Origin: Pararge aegeria
Lineage: Eukaryota > Arthropoda > Insecta > Lepidoptera > Nymphalidae
Direction: 5' to 3'
Assembly (NCBI RefSeq): GCF_905163445.1
Contig: NC_053204.1
Coordinates: 10,437,001-10,501,000, forward strand
DNA: 64,000 nt
Shown: positions 22,134 through 34,557 of the stretch, one piece after another
Layout: each line of letters begins with the position of its first letter
Position numbering within the stretch: position 1 is the first letter of the stretch
Notes under the pieces: model-generated
What the model saw: the letters and a program-made list of their open reading frames with translations, nothing else
Databases searched by the model: none
Told to the model about the DNA's origin: nothing
Position numbers and translations under genes: made by a program

Positions 22134-22263
22134 CCATATTGTCTTCGGAATCCGACGATGAGTATAAGATTACACGTCGATGTTTTTTCTCATTTTTTTT
22201 CTCAAGCTTTTTAATTTTTTCACTGTAATATTTTATTTTTTCCTCAGCACTTCGTTTAGGCAT
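22134..22263 (-). CDS. DIRS gag, exon 1
   Basis: ATG at 22263. Encodes 43 codons: MPKRSAEEKIKYYSEKIKKL, a Lys/Glu-rich likely coiled-coil stretch, a basic patch KKHRRV, then an acidic Ser/Asp segment SSSDSEDNMG. It ends at a consensus donor (G|GTAAGTG). The start 'MPKR...EKI...' with a short Lys/Glu helix fits the N-terminus of gag proteins in this group. Too short to be found by ORF length alone. Confidence 0.75.
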
Positions 22264-22588
22264 TTCAGAAGCGTGTGCTTGTTGCCTCGCACGGAAAAAG
22301 AATGACGACTAGTCGCAGAGCCTACCCACAAGAAAACAAAAAAAAAAAAAAAAAGTAATACTACCTACTTATTACTAAATGTGCGAAATGTTGCCTGCAG
22401 AGTAAAAGGACTACATGTTGTTTATTATATCTGAAGAATGAAGCGACGAAATATAATATCAATCAAGTACTGATACAAACTTCAATAGATTTATCGTGAA
22501 TATCGAGTCCCGAGTCTATGGTTCCATAACTAGTTACGTCGCGATGACAAATTTCAAAACGGGCCTAAAACATTTTTACGACTATAGT
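22264..22588 (-). other. DIRS 5' non-coding region
   Basis: Unique, moderately AT-rich, with an A17 run near 22338-22354. Probably the 5' UTR and terminal region; the left terminal repeat expected for DIRS could not be delimited. The satellite restarts at about 22589 ('ttacttattatatatct'). Confidence 0.5.
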
Positions 22589-25500
22589 TACTTATTATAT
22601 ATCTTATAACATTAAATACTTAAGTACATTATTTACTTAAGTACATTATATACTTATATACATTATATACTTAAGTACATTATATACTTAGGTACATTAT
22701 ATACTTAGGTACATTATTTACTTAAATACATAATATACTTAAATACATTATATACTTCACTACATTATATACTTCAATACAATATATACTTTAATACATT
22801 ATATACTTCAATACATTATATACTTAAGTATATTATTTACTTTTATACATTATATACTTTAATACATTATATACTTAAGTACATAATATACTTAAGTACA
22901 TTATATACTTAGGTACATTATATACTTATGTACATTATTTACTTAAATACAATATATACTTAAATACATTATATACTTAAGTACATTATATACTTCAATA
23001 CATTATATACTTAAGTAAATTATATACTTAAGTACATTATTTACTTATTTACATTATATACTTAAATACATTATATACTTAAATACATTATATACCTTAT
23101 AACATTATATACTTAAGTACATTATTTACTTAAATTCATTATATACATAAATACATAATATACTTAAGTAAATTATTTACTTTAATACATTATTTACTCA
23201 AGTACATTATATACTTAAGCATATTATTTTCTTTAATACATTATATACTTAAGTACATTATATACTTTAATACATTATATACTTCAATACATTATTTACT
23301 TAAGTACATTATATACTAAAATACATTATATACTTTAATACATTATATACTAAAGTACATTATATACTTAAGTACATTATATACTTAAGTACATTATTTA
23401 CTTAAGTACATTATATACTTAAATACATTATATACTTGAGTATATAATATACTTAGGTACATTATATACTTAGGTACATTATTTACTTAAATACATAATA
23501 TACTTAAATACATTATATACTTTAATACATTATATACTTAAGTACATTATATACTTAAGTACATTATTTACTTAAATACATTATATACCTTATAACATTA
23601 TATACTTAAGCACATTATTTTATTTAATACATTATATCCTTAAATAAATTATATACTTCAATACATTATATATTTAAGTACATTAAGTACTTAAGTACAT
23701 TATATACTTAAGTATATTATATACTTAAGTTTATTATATACTTAGGTACATTATATACTTAGGTACATAATTTACTTAAATACATAATAAACTTAAATAC
23801 ATTAAATACTTAAGTACATTATATACTTAAGTACATTATTTACTTAAATACATTATATACCTTATAACATTATATATTTAAGTACATTATTTACTTTAAT
23901 ACATTATATACTTAAGTACATTATAAACTTAAGTACATTATATACTTAAGCACATTATATACTTAAGTACATTATATACTTAGGTTCATTATTTACTTAA
24001 GTACATTATATACTTAAAAACATTATATACTTAAATACATTATATACCTTATAACATTATACATAACATAACATTATTTACTTTAATACATTATATACTA
24101 AAGCACATTATTTTCTTTAATACATTATTTACTTTTTTACATTATATACTTCAATACATTATATACCTTATAACATTATATACTTAAGTACATTATATAC
24201 TTAAGTACATTATATACTTAAGTACATTATTTACTTAAATACATTATATACTTCAATACATTATTTACTTAAGTACATTGTACTTAGGTACATTATATAC
24301 TAAAGTACATTATATACTAAAGAATATTATATACTTAAGTACATAATATACTAAAATACATTATATACTTTAATACATTATATACTTAAGTACATTATAT
24401 ACTTAAGTTCATTATATACTTAAGAACATTATTTACTTAATTACATTATATACTTAAATACATTATATACTTAAGTTTATTATATAATTAGGTACATTAT
24501 ATACTTTGGTATATTATATACTTAAGTACATTATATACTTAAGTACATTATGTACTTAAGTTCATTATTTACTTCAGTACATTATATACCTTATAACATT
24601 ATATACTTAAGTACATTATTTACTTATACACATTATATACTTACGACATTATATACTTTAATACAATATATACTTAAGTACATTATTTACTTATTTACAT
24701 TATTTACTTTTAAACATTATATACTTCAATACATTATATACTTTAATACATTATATACTTAAGTACATTATATACTTTAATACATTATATACTTCAATAC
24801 ATTATATACTTTAATACATTATATACTTAATACATTATATACTTAAGTACATTATATACTTATGTACATTATTTACTTAAATACATTATATACTTAAATA
24901 CATTATATACTTAAGTACATTTTATACTTAAGTACATTATTTACTTATTTACATTATATACTTATTTACATTATATACTTAAATACATTATATACCTTAT
25001 AACATTATATACTTAAGTACATTATATACTTAAGCACATTATTTACTTTAATACATTATATACTTAAGTACATTATATACTTAAGTATATTATATACTTA
25101 GGTTCATTATTTACTTAAATACATTATATACTTAAATACATTTTATACTTAAGTACATTATATACTAAAATACATTATTTACTTTAATACATTATATACT
25201 TTAATACATTATATACTTAAATACATTATAAACTTAATTACACTATTTATTTATTAACATTATATACTTAAATACATTATATACCTAATAACATTATATA
25301 CTTAAGTACATTATTAACTAAAATACATTATATACTTAAATACATTATTTACTTCAATACATTATATACTTCAATACATTATATACTTAAGTACATCATA
25401 TACTAAAGTACATTATATACTAAAATACATTATATACTTAGGTTCATTAAATACTTAAGAACATTATATACTTAAATACATTATATACTTAAGTACATTA

Positions 25501-28500
25501 TATACTTAAGTTCATTAAATACTTAAGTACATTAATTACTTATTTACATTATATACTTAAATACATTATATACCTAATAACATTATATACTTTAGTACAT
25601 TATATACTTAAGTACATTATTTATTTCAGTACATTATTTACTAAAATACATTATATACTTTAATACATTTTATACTTCACTACATTATATACTTAAGTAT
25701 ATTATATACTTTAATACATTCTATACTTAAACACATTTAAACTTAAGTACAGTATATACTTAAGTACATTATATACTTAAGTACATTATATACTTAGGTA
25801 CATTATTAACTTAAATACATTATATACCTTATAACATTATATACTTAAGCACATTATTTTCTTTAATACATTATATACTTCAATACATTATATACTTATA
25901 TACTTAAATACATTATATACCTTATAACATTATATACTTAAGTACATTATTTACTTAAGTATATTATATACTTAGGTTCATTATTTACTTAAATACATTA
26001 TATACTTAAATACATTTTATACTTAAGTACATTATATACTAAAATACATTATATACCTTAATACATTATATACTTCACTACATTATATACTTAAGTATAT
26101 TATATACTTTAATACATTCTATACTTAAACACATTTAAACTTTAGTACAGTATATACTTAAGTACATTATATACTTAAGTATATTATATACTTAGGTACA
26201 TTATTTACTTAAATACATTATATACCTTATAACATTATATACTTAAGCACATTATTTTCTTTAATACATTATATACTTCAATACATTATATACTTATATA
26301 CTTAAATACATTATATACCTTATAACATTATATACTTAAGTACATTATTTACTTAAATACATTATATCACTTGTAACATTATATACTTAAGTACATTATA
26401 TACTTAAGTACACTATTTTCTTTAATACATTATATACTTATATACTTAAATACTTAAAAACATTATATACTTGAGTACAATATATACTTGAGTACATTAT
26501 ATACTTAGATTCATTATATACTTAGGTACATTATTTACTTAAATACATTATATACTTCAATACATTTTATACTTAAGTACATTATATACTAAAATACATT
26601 ATTTACTTTAATACATTATATACTTCAATACATTATATACTTAAGTACATTATTTACTTATTTACATTGTATACTTAAATAAATTATAAACTTAATTACA
26701 CTAGTTACTTATTAACATTATATACTTAAATACATTATGTACCTAATAACATTATATACTTTAATACATTATATACTAAAGTATATTAAATACTTAAGTA
26801 AATTATATACTTAAGTACATTATATACTTTAAAAATACTAAAATACATTATTTACTTTAATACATTATATACTTTAATACATTATATACTTCAATACATT
26901 ATATACTTAAGTACATTATTTACTTATTTACATTGTATACTTAAATACATTATAAACTTAATTACACTAGTTACTTATTAACATTATATTCTTAAATACA
27001 TTATGTACCTAATAACATTATATACTTTAATACATAATATACTAAAGTACATTATATACTTAAGTACATTATTTACTTAAGTACATTATATACTTATATA
27101 CATTACTTAAGTACATTATATACTTAGGTTCACTATTTACTTAAGTACATTATATACTTAAATACATTATATACTTAAGTACATTGTTTACTAAAATACA
27201 TTATATACTTTAATACATTATATACTTAGGTACATTATTTACTTAAATACATAATATACTTAAATACATTATATACTTTAATACATTATATACTTAAGTA
27301 CATTATATACTTAAGTACATTATTTACTTAAATACATTATATACCTTATAACATTATATACTTAAGCACATTATTTTATTTAATACATTATATCCTTAAA
27401 TAAATTATATACTTCAATACATTATATATTTAAGTACATTAAGTACTTAAGTACATTATATACTTAAGTATATTATATACTTAAGTTTATTATATACTTA
27501 GGTACATTATTTACTTAAATTCATTATATACATAAATACATAATATACTTAAGTAAATTATTTACTTTAATACATTATTTACTCAAGTACATTATATACT
27601 TAAGCATATTATTTTCTTTAATACATTATATACTTAATACATTATATACTTAAGTACATTATATACTTATGTACATTATTTACTTAAATACATTATATAC
27701 TTAAATACATTATATACTTAAGTACATTTTATACTTAAGTACATTATTTACTTATTTACATTATATACTTAAGTACATTATTTACTTAAATACATTATAT
27801 ACCTTATAACATTATATACTTAAGCACATTATTTTCTTTAATACATTATTTACTTCAATACATTATATACTTAAATACATTATATACCTTATAACATTAT
27901 ATACTTAAGTACATTATTTACTTAAATACATTATATCACTTGTAACATTATATACTTAAGTACATTATTGCCTTCAGTACATTATATACCTTATAACATT
28001 ATATACTTAAGTAGATTATTTACTTATACACATTATATACTTAAATACATTATATACTTAAGTACACTATTTATTTAAGTACATTATATACTTAAGTACA
28101 TTATATACTAAATTACATTATATACTTCAATACATTATATACTTAAGTACATTATATACTAAAATACATTATATACTTAAGTACATTATATACTAAAGTA
28201 CATTATATTCTTAAGTACATTAGTTACTTAAAAACATTATATACTTAAGTTCATTATTTACTTTAGTATATTATATACCTTATAACATTATATACTTAAG
28301 TACATTATATACTTAAATACATTATATACCTTATAATACTATATACTTAAGTACATTATTTACTTAAATACTTTATATACCTTATAACATTATATACTCG
28401 AATACATTATATACTTAAGAACATTATATGCTTTAGTACATTATTTATTTAAGTACATTATTTACTAAATACATTATATACTTTAATATATTATATACTT

Positions 28501-28911
28501 CAATACATTATACACTTAAGTACATTATATACTTAAATACATTATATACTTTAATACATTATATACTTAAGTACATTATTTACTCAAGTACATTATATAC
28601 TTCAATACATTATATACTTAAGTACATTAGTTACTTAAATACATTATATACCTTATAACATTATATACTTAAGTACATTATTTACTTAAATACATTATAT
28701 CACTTGTAACATTATATACTTAAGTACATTATATACTTAAGAACATTATATGCTTTAGTACATTATATACTTAAGTACATTATATACTTAAGTGCATTAT
28801 TTACTTAAATACATTATATACTTATTTTCATTATATACTTAAATACAGTATTTACTTAAATACATTATATACTTAAGTAAATTTTTTACTTATATACATT
28901 ATGTACTTAAA
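22589..28911. repeat. 17-bp minisatellite array, right arm
   Basis: The same TACATTATATACTTAAG family as 12527-18172. Long variant blocks here match blocks in the left arm, e.g. 25508-25765 with 12722-12975, and 25215-25450 with 16270-16505. Within this arm 23490-23750 matches 27245-27500. Ends abruptly at 28911, the left end of a Helitron-like element. An open frame at 24550-24762 is composed only of satellite units and is not a gene. Confidence 0.97.
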
Positions 28912-29740
28912 TCTATCTATATATATAAAATGAAAATGGTCTTCGTTTGAGGCTCAATCACGCCTAAACCACTGATCGTATCGACATGAAACTACCACCA
29001 TTCGATGCGAAATTTTTCCTAGATGGTTTATGGCTATCTATTTTTTTGAATTCCAACATTCCTTCATTTTTTTATTGCTGTTTTACTTTTATGAACATTT
29101 ATCCCGCTAATAAAAACAATCTTATATATATATAATGATGAAAATGGTCTTTGTTTGAGGCTCAATCACGCCTAAACCACTGCTCGTATCGACATGAAAC
29201 TACCACCATTCGATGCGAAATTTTTCCTAGATGGTTTATGGCTATCTATTTTTTGAATTCCAACATTCCTTCATTTTTTTATTGCTGTTTTACTTTTATG
29301 AACATTTATCCCGCTAATAAAAACAATCTTATCTATATATATATAATGAAAATGGTCTTCGTTTGAGGCTCAATCACGCCTAAACCACTGATCGTATCGA
29401 CATGAAACTACCACCATTCGATGCGAAATTTTTCCTAGATGGTTTATGGCTATCTATTTTTTGAATTCCAACATTCCTTCATTTTTTTATTGCTGTTTTA
29501 CTTTTATGAACATTTATCCCGCTAATAAAAACAATCTTATATATATATAATGATGAAAATGGTCTTCGTTTGAGGCTCAATCACGCCTAAACCACTGATC
29601 GTATCGACATGAAACTACCACCATTCGATGCGAAATTTTTCCTAGATGGTTTATGGCTATTTATTTTTCGAATTCTAACGTTCCTTCATTTTTTTATTGC
29701 TGTTTTACTTTTATGAACATTTATCCCGCTAATAAAAACG
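28912..29740 (+). repeat. ~208-bp tandem repeat, four copies
   Basis: The word 'aaaatggtct' that marks each unit starts at 28933, 29141, 29349 and 29556, so periods are 208, 208 and 207 bp. Copies are almost identical ('gtatcgacatgaaactacca', 'gatggtttatggctat', 'catttatcccgctaataaaa'), implying recent duplication. The fourth copy diverges after 29735 into the rest of the element. The open frame at 29151-29366 is unlikely to be coding. Confidence 0.9.
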
Positions 29741-30434
29741 TTTTCTCTTGATTCTTTTGTTTTCATGGATTTCATCGGAGTTTACTGAACGGATAATGTT
29801 CTTTTACATTCAGCTAAGAATCTACTCACGGTAGTGGAGAACGGCTGGACCAATTGGGCTTTTTTTTATCTTCAGAATTGTCAGGAGAAAGTTTTGTATG
29901 TAAGAAAATTTTAAAAAAGCCCGATAAAAAGTTAAAAATTTCGATGATAATCGAAGAATTCCCATCTATATAGTCACTCACAACGAAATCTCGGGAATCA
30001 TAAGACTTAGAAACGTGAAACTTGGTAGGAATATTACTTTTGCTATGTAGAGGTCAGCTATGAATAGATTTTAAGAAATTCATTCCCCAAAGGGGATTGC
30101 GGGGGCGTTAACAATGAACAATTCCCGTTTTTAAACTATAGCTCCTATAGACTTCAAATTTGGTAGGAATCTTCTGTAAGAGGTGTAGAAATAGGCTATG
30201 AACGAATTTTACGATAGCTCACCCCACAGGGGGTTGCGGGGGTGGGTATTAACAATTAATATTATTAATTTTCCAGCTAAAGCTCCTACAAGCTCCAAAT
30301 TTTGTAGGAATTTTCTATAAAAATAAAAAAAAAAAAATAAAAATAAAAATCCTTTACTTCGACCATAAAGTTGATCATAATTGTTAGTAATAACACACCT
30401 TAAAACTAATGTTAGTGATCTTATATCTATCTAA

Positions 30435-33260
30435 TTACTTAATCCAAATACTATATCTAAGACAGGCTTGATTAGTCAGCATGTGCACCATATGACAATG
30501 GTTCAGGTACTGACAATCAAACCAGTCAGCAAATGCCCTCAGGATGGCATTGGAACTAGCCCTTACCCTGCGCACCAGGGATGTGCACCGCTTACGCATG
30601 GTGGTATAAAAGCAATCCACATGCGCATCCGCGAACATACCCGACGCGCTGCAGTAACGAGGCAGGCCCAATAGCATCCTGAATGCATTATTGTACTGGA
30701 CACGCAGGGCATTGTACTGTTTCTGCGTGTAGTCCACCCACAGGCTACTCGTGTAAAAAGAAGTGCAGTAAGCTCTAAAGAGCGTTACTTTTACAGGAAT
30801 AGTACAACGAGCAAACCTGCGAGCGATCATGTTCGCTCTAATAGACAATGCCCTGCGTTCTCTCTCTATGTCAGCATCGTCTTTCAGGTCAAAAGACACC
30901 AGATGCCCTAGGTATTTGAACTGAAACACCCTCTTTAAGGGGGTACCGTATAACTTAATGGGTGGTACGTTTGAGGGCACTGGTTTCCCTTTGGCCTGAA
31001 AGACCATGCATTCGCTTTTTTTTACATTATACGTTAACCCGTGACTGCGAGCGTAGCTTTCACACATGCTTAACAATTTAGCCAAGCCACAAACAGAAGC
31101 ACTGAGCAACACCATGTCATCTGCGTAACTGATGTTGTTGAGACATACTCCGTCAATATGGCAACCAACATGCGTAGTGCTAAGCGACTCCATCAGTGCG
31201 TTGACATAAAGGTTAAAGAGCTTAGGGGAAGTTAAGCCCCCCTGTCGCACGCCGCACCCTAACCTATATGGCTGCGAATACGATTCAGACCATCTCACGA
31301 CATTGACCTGGTTTCGATACCAATATTTGAAGATCCTAGTAACTTCTTCGGGCAGACCGGTGTCTTTCAATTTCTGCCATAGGATATCGTAACTTACCAG
31401 GTCAAATGCCTTGCTAAGGTCCAGAAAACACGCATAAATAGGCGTTCGTCTGTCCGTATAGTACTTTACAGTTTGCTTTAAACATAATATGGCCGACTCT
31501 GTTGATAAACCTGGCCTGAAGCCAAACTGATTGTCGTGTAGGATTATATGTTTATCCAGCTGGATGTCAAGCAAACTGTCAAGCACTTTCGCCACAACCG
31601 CGCCAAGTGAGATAGGCCTGTAGTTGGCTTTATCAGATATGTCCCCAGTTTTGTTTTTCACAATTGGCACCACCACAGTTCTCATCAGTGCAGCGGGTAA
31701 GTACGAATGCGCAATACATAAGTTGAACAACATGGAAAGTACTCTAGGTAAGTGAGGACCAGCATGCTGCAGATGTTCAATACTCAGCCCGTCATGGCCA
31801 GGAGACTTTCCACGCGACATAGAAGTTATAGCATTCTTGACATCCTTAGCTGTAAAACGGATTCCAATCACCTGGCCACACGTACACTCATCACTGACGG
31901 ACTGTGATGGTCCCAACGGTGAAGTCACTGTGAAATGTTCTTTAAACATGTCTGCTATAAGACTATGCTCATTAATACCATTCACGCTCACTGGTAGACC
32001 AGGCCTACCGTTTGATTTATTGGTGGATTTCCAAAAGTTACGAAAATCATTTTTCGCATGCTGTGAAGCCAAGATATTCATCCTTATTTGTTCGCTGTGG
32101 TTCTGACACCACCTTAAGCGTGACTTAAATAGACTGCGACTTCGATGCATGTCGACATAGACCCTACCATATTTTGGTTTACCCCACCAGACCCATATTA
32201 AAAACTTCGACCTAGCCTCCCTATGTGCATCGCGAACATACCTGTTCCACCCCGCCACAGGACGCTTCCCAACGCGCGATCTTACAGTTTTGGATTCAGT
32301 GGCAGCCACAGACAGAACATTTACAATGTCGCTATACAATTTATCAATAAGTAATGTGTGATCGATACGCCCGCAAACACAATCACTACACGAACGAAAT
32401 TCCTCGGGAAAATCAATATCTTTTAATTTTTCATGACATAGTTTAGTATACATCACTATTTCTTCCGGTTTTCTATCTCCCCATAGAATCTCGCTCGGCA
32501 TGTTACATACACTCGTCAACTTTGGTTTAACCATATCCAAGTCACACTCAATAATCAACGGATAATGGTCGGACCAATACACATCGTACTTTACATATAC
32601 ATTGGAAATTGACGAATAAGCCGAGTTGGTCGTCACGCAGTGATCAAGCCACCGCCTCGACCCGTGGGCTTCACTCACAAACGTGTATGTGTCCGACCTT
32701 ATGCCTAAAATCTGTACATCCACACATGACCACTCTTGCTCGTCACAAAAACACGTCAGCTCGTTATAAAAACGTTCATTCGGATGGGCGTTAAAGTCGC
32801 CAAGGATGTAAACACATTCTACGTTCATACTGTTAATAATAGCACTCACCGAACTGAGGCAATCAGTGAATTCCGTAAGGTTCACTATTTTATCTGTAGG
32901 CATATAAATACTAAACACTAAAATAGACCTATCGCCCATCACTATTTTTATGGCACATATTCGTGGATTATCACAACACACGACCGACACATTTTGGAAA
33001 ACACTTTTATTCCATAGCAGCGCTACACCTCCATAAGGCCGGCCGCACACCATGCCCGCCGCCGCATCCATAGCAGAAGTGCCCGTGCTGCCGAAACGCT
33101 CATCAATCCCGCTAAGAAACTGAATATCATGCCCAAATAACCACGTTTCTTGAAGTGCTATCACACTCGCCGACTGACACAAAAGCCTCACATTGTCAAC
33201 TGAGCGCTTTATACTTTTACAGTTGAAGCTTACTAAATTACAGGTGAATCTTTTATCCAT
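30435..33260 (-). CDS. LINE ORF2: APE endonuclease + reverse transcriptase
   Basis: 941 codons from an ATG whose codon overlaps the ORF1 stop (TAATGGATAA). Endonuclease domain at residues ~7-240: FNCKSIKRS, LQETW (catalytic Glu38), GRPYGGVALLW, ILGDFNAH (154-159), and SDHYPLI (230-236). RT domain ~470-800: NYRPISLG, FGFRPGLSTESA, CFLDLSKAFDLVS (motif A, 611-623), GCGVRQGGLTSPKLFNLYVN (motif B), YADDM (motif C, 712-716), then FKYLGHLVS. A C-terminal region with several Cys/His follows. It nicks target DNA and primes reverse transcription there. Complete length for a CR1-group ORF2, no disruption. Opposite-strand open frames here are shadows. Confidence 0.93.
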   Translation of the reverse strand: MDKRFTCNLVSFNCKSIKRSVDNVRLLCQSASVIALQETWLFGHDIQFLSGIDERFGSTGTSAMDAAAGMVCGRPYGGVALLWNKSVFQNVSVVCCDNPRICAIKIVMGDRSILVFSIYMPTDKIVNLTEFTDCLSSVSAIINSMNVECVYILGDFNAHPNERFYNELTCFCDEQEWSCVDVQILGIRSDTYTFVSEAHGSRRWLDHCVTTNSAYSSISNVYVKYDVYWSDHYPLIIECDLDMVKPKLTSVCNMPSEILWGDRKPEEIVMYTKLCHEKLKDIDFPEEFRSCSDCVCGRIDHTLLIDKLYSDIVNVLSVAATESKTVRSRVGKRPVAGWNRYVRDAHREARSKFLIWVWWGKPKYGRVYVDMHRSRSLFKSRLRWCQNHSEQIRMNILASQHAKNDFRNFWKSTNKSNGRPGLPVSVNGINEHSLIADMFKEHFTVTSPLGPSQSVSDECTCGQVIGIRFTAKDVKNAITSMSRGKSPGHDGLSIEHLQHAGPHLPRVLSMLFNLCIAHSYLPAALMRTVVVPIVKNKTGDISDKANYRPISLGAVVAKVLDSLLDIQLDKHIILHDNQFGFRPGLSTESAILCLKQTVKYYTDRRTPIYACFLDLSKAFDLVSYDILWQKLKDTGLPEEVTRIFKYWYRNQVNVVRWSESYSQPYRLGCGVRQGGLTSPKLFNLYVNALMESLSTTHVGCHIDGVCLNNISYADDMVLLSASVCGLAKLLSMCESYARSHGLTYNVKKSECMVFQAKGKPVPSNVPPIKLYGTPLKRVFQFKYLGHLVSFDLKDDADIERERRALSIRANMIARRFARCTIPVKVTLFRAYCTSFYTSSLWVDYTQKQYNALRVQYNNAFRMLLGLPRYCSASGMFADAHVDCFYTTMRKRCTSLVRRVRASSNAILRAFADWFDCQYLNHCHMVHMLTNQACLRYSIWIK

Positions 33261-34512
33261 TAACAGTCGGGGTAGGGCCGTTCACGGTATTCGTCGCCAC
33301 CCCGTTCGCACCACTGCTGTTATTTCGCTTGAAATTGACGAAACGCCTGAATATTACTCCCTCCGGCCAGAGTGTTGCATCTAAAAATATTTCTATTTTC
33401 CGCTCTGATACAAAAAATTTGTACGCGTTATAGTCCTTGTTTCCTCGTAAAAAGGAAATCTTTTCGAGATTGATATGCTCTTTCGTTTTGTTATAGACGT
33501 AATCCATAATATCCTTCTCCGTGGTGTCTTTGTGTATCATGGTAATAAAAATTGGGACTTTTCTTTCGACGGCTTTAAAGTTACAATTCTCGTCATTGGA
33601 GACCCCCGCGACTCCCTGGTAACGATACGATCTCGTTTTCGGTTTCCGACGCTGTACAACATTCCACTCGCCTTCCGTCTTAGTCACCTCAGCGAACGAC
33701 AACACACCCGCTGCCCGGATCGGAGCCGTCTCGCTGGCCGTCTGAGCGCTCAGCGCACTCACCTCTGGTTGCGATGACACATCACCCGCGCCGCCCGCGC
33801 CCTCGGCGCTCACCTGCTCCGCCGCGCGCGCGCCTTCGCCGCTCCGGATACGTTGAGATTTATAACTATCCGCCGCACTACCTTCCATATAATTTATGCT
33901 CCTATAGTTTAAACTAAGATCTCTCGGAGATGACGACTCAACGTTAGGACGATCGCTGTGATTTGTAATGATCGTATCATCGAGTTGCGACAATCCAATG
34001 GGCCCACTGTCCCGATATGCGCCTCTTTTCATATTCACCTTTGCAGCTGAGAAGGGCGGCGATGTATATCGGTAACTTTGGCACTCAGTTCTCACTTTTT
34101 CCAGCTGGTCGATAGTTACATATGACGACTTAATATCTTTTATCTCGGCCTGCACAACGGCCAGATCCTTGAGTAGTTTTGAGACGTCAAGGTGGTCAAA
34201 CGTAATCGGGGGTAACTTATCTAAGTCTCTCGCTACAAACACTGGCAAAACATCAGGGTCAGTGCCCTTAAAAAGACTGATTATGTCGTTTAAAAAACGG
34301 TTTTCTTTGCCTTTTCCTCTCCTCGCAGTTTTACGCAGATCCTGCGGTAGGGAATCGACGAGCAATTTATAACTTTCCTCGATCTCCTCCAATGAGAAGG
34401 TCGCGGCACAAATCCTCACAATGCTGTCTTCATCAGCCACAGACAATTTTGCTTTTACGTACGTTAATAATTCACATATTACGACCCTACAATTATTGCA
34501 CGATAACGTCAT
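33253..34512 (-). CDS. LINE ORF1 (nucleic-acid-binding protein)
   Basis: 419 codons, ATG at 34512. N-terminus has a small Cys cluster (MTLSCNNCRVVIC). Middle: DVLPVFVARDLDKLPPITFD and HLDVSKLLKDLAVVQAEI, the latter a likely coiled coil. This N-terminal pattern is one I know from insect CR1/Zenon-type ORF1 proteins. A low-complexity Ala/Gly/Ser/Glu linker spans ~residues 225-280. The C-terminal domain (KVPIFITMIHKDTTEKDIMD ... YNAYKFFVSERKIEIFLDAT) looks RRM-like. It likely packages element RNA. Its stop overlaps the ORF2 start, suggesting coupled translation or re-initiation. Confidence 0.88.
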   Translation of the reverse strand: MTLSCNNCRVVICELLTYVKAKLSVADEDSIVRICAATFSLEEIEESYKLLVDSLPQDLRKTARRGKGKENRFLNDIISLFKGTDPDVLPVFVARDLDKLPPITFDHLDVSKLLKDLAVVQAEIKDIKSSYVTIDQLEKVRTECQSYRYTSPPFSAAKVNMKRGAYRDSGPIGLSQLDDTIITNHSDRPNVESSSPRDLSLNYRSINYMEGSAADSYKSQRIRSGEGARAAEQVSAEGAGGAGDVSSQPEVSALSAQTASETAPIRAAGVLSFAEVTKTEGEWNVVQRRKPKTRSYRYQGVAGVSNDENCNFKAVERKVPIFITMIHKDTTEKDIMDYVYNKTKEHINLEKISFLRGNKDYNAYKFFVSERKIEIFLDATLWPEGVIFRRFVNFKRNNSSGANGVATNTVNGPTPTVNG

Positions 34513-34557
34513 TTTTCAAAAACCTGCAGCGCCGCCGTACAGCAGGCACACTGCACA

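Larger units (their letters stand above)
18172..22588 (-). mobile_element. DIRS-group (tyrosine-recombinase) retrotransposon, 3'-truncated
   Basis: Minus-strand element with gene order gag, RT/RNase H (+ methyltransferase-like region), tyrosine recombinase, the DIRS arrangement. It lies inside the 17-bp satellite, with satellite on both sides. The 5' end (about 22300-22588) is non-coding. The 3' end is missing: satellite starts within the recombinase gene. No split inverted termini could be confirmed by eye. RT/RNase H is intact; gag has a frame break; recombinase lacks its C-terminus. Boundaries are good to about 20 bp. Confidence 0.85.

Noticed and set aside
18172..22588. Interpretation as an LTR retrotransposon or retrovirus
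   Set aside because: No LTRs, no protease or DDE integrase; the recombinase with an AHRVQT box and the RT/RNase H type identify a DIRS-group element.
24550..24762. 70-codon open frame (MYLSSLFTSVHYIPYN...) in the array
   Set aside because: Built entirely from 17-bp satellite units; the Tyr/Ile/Leu/Thr pattern is the repeat read in frame, kept open by chance variants.
12527..28911. CRISPR array
   Set aside because: The tandem 17-mers have no spacers and the genome is eukaryotic.
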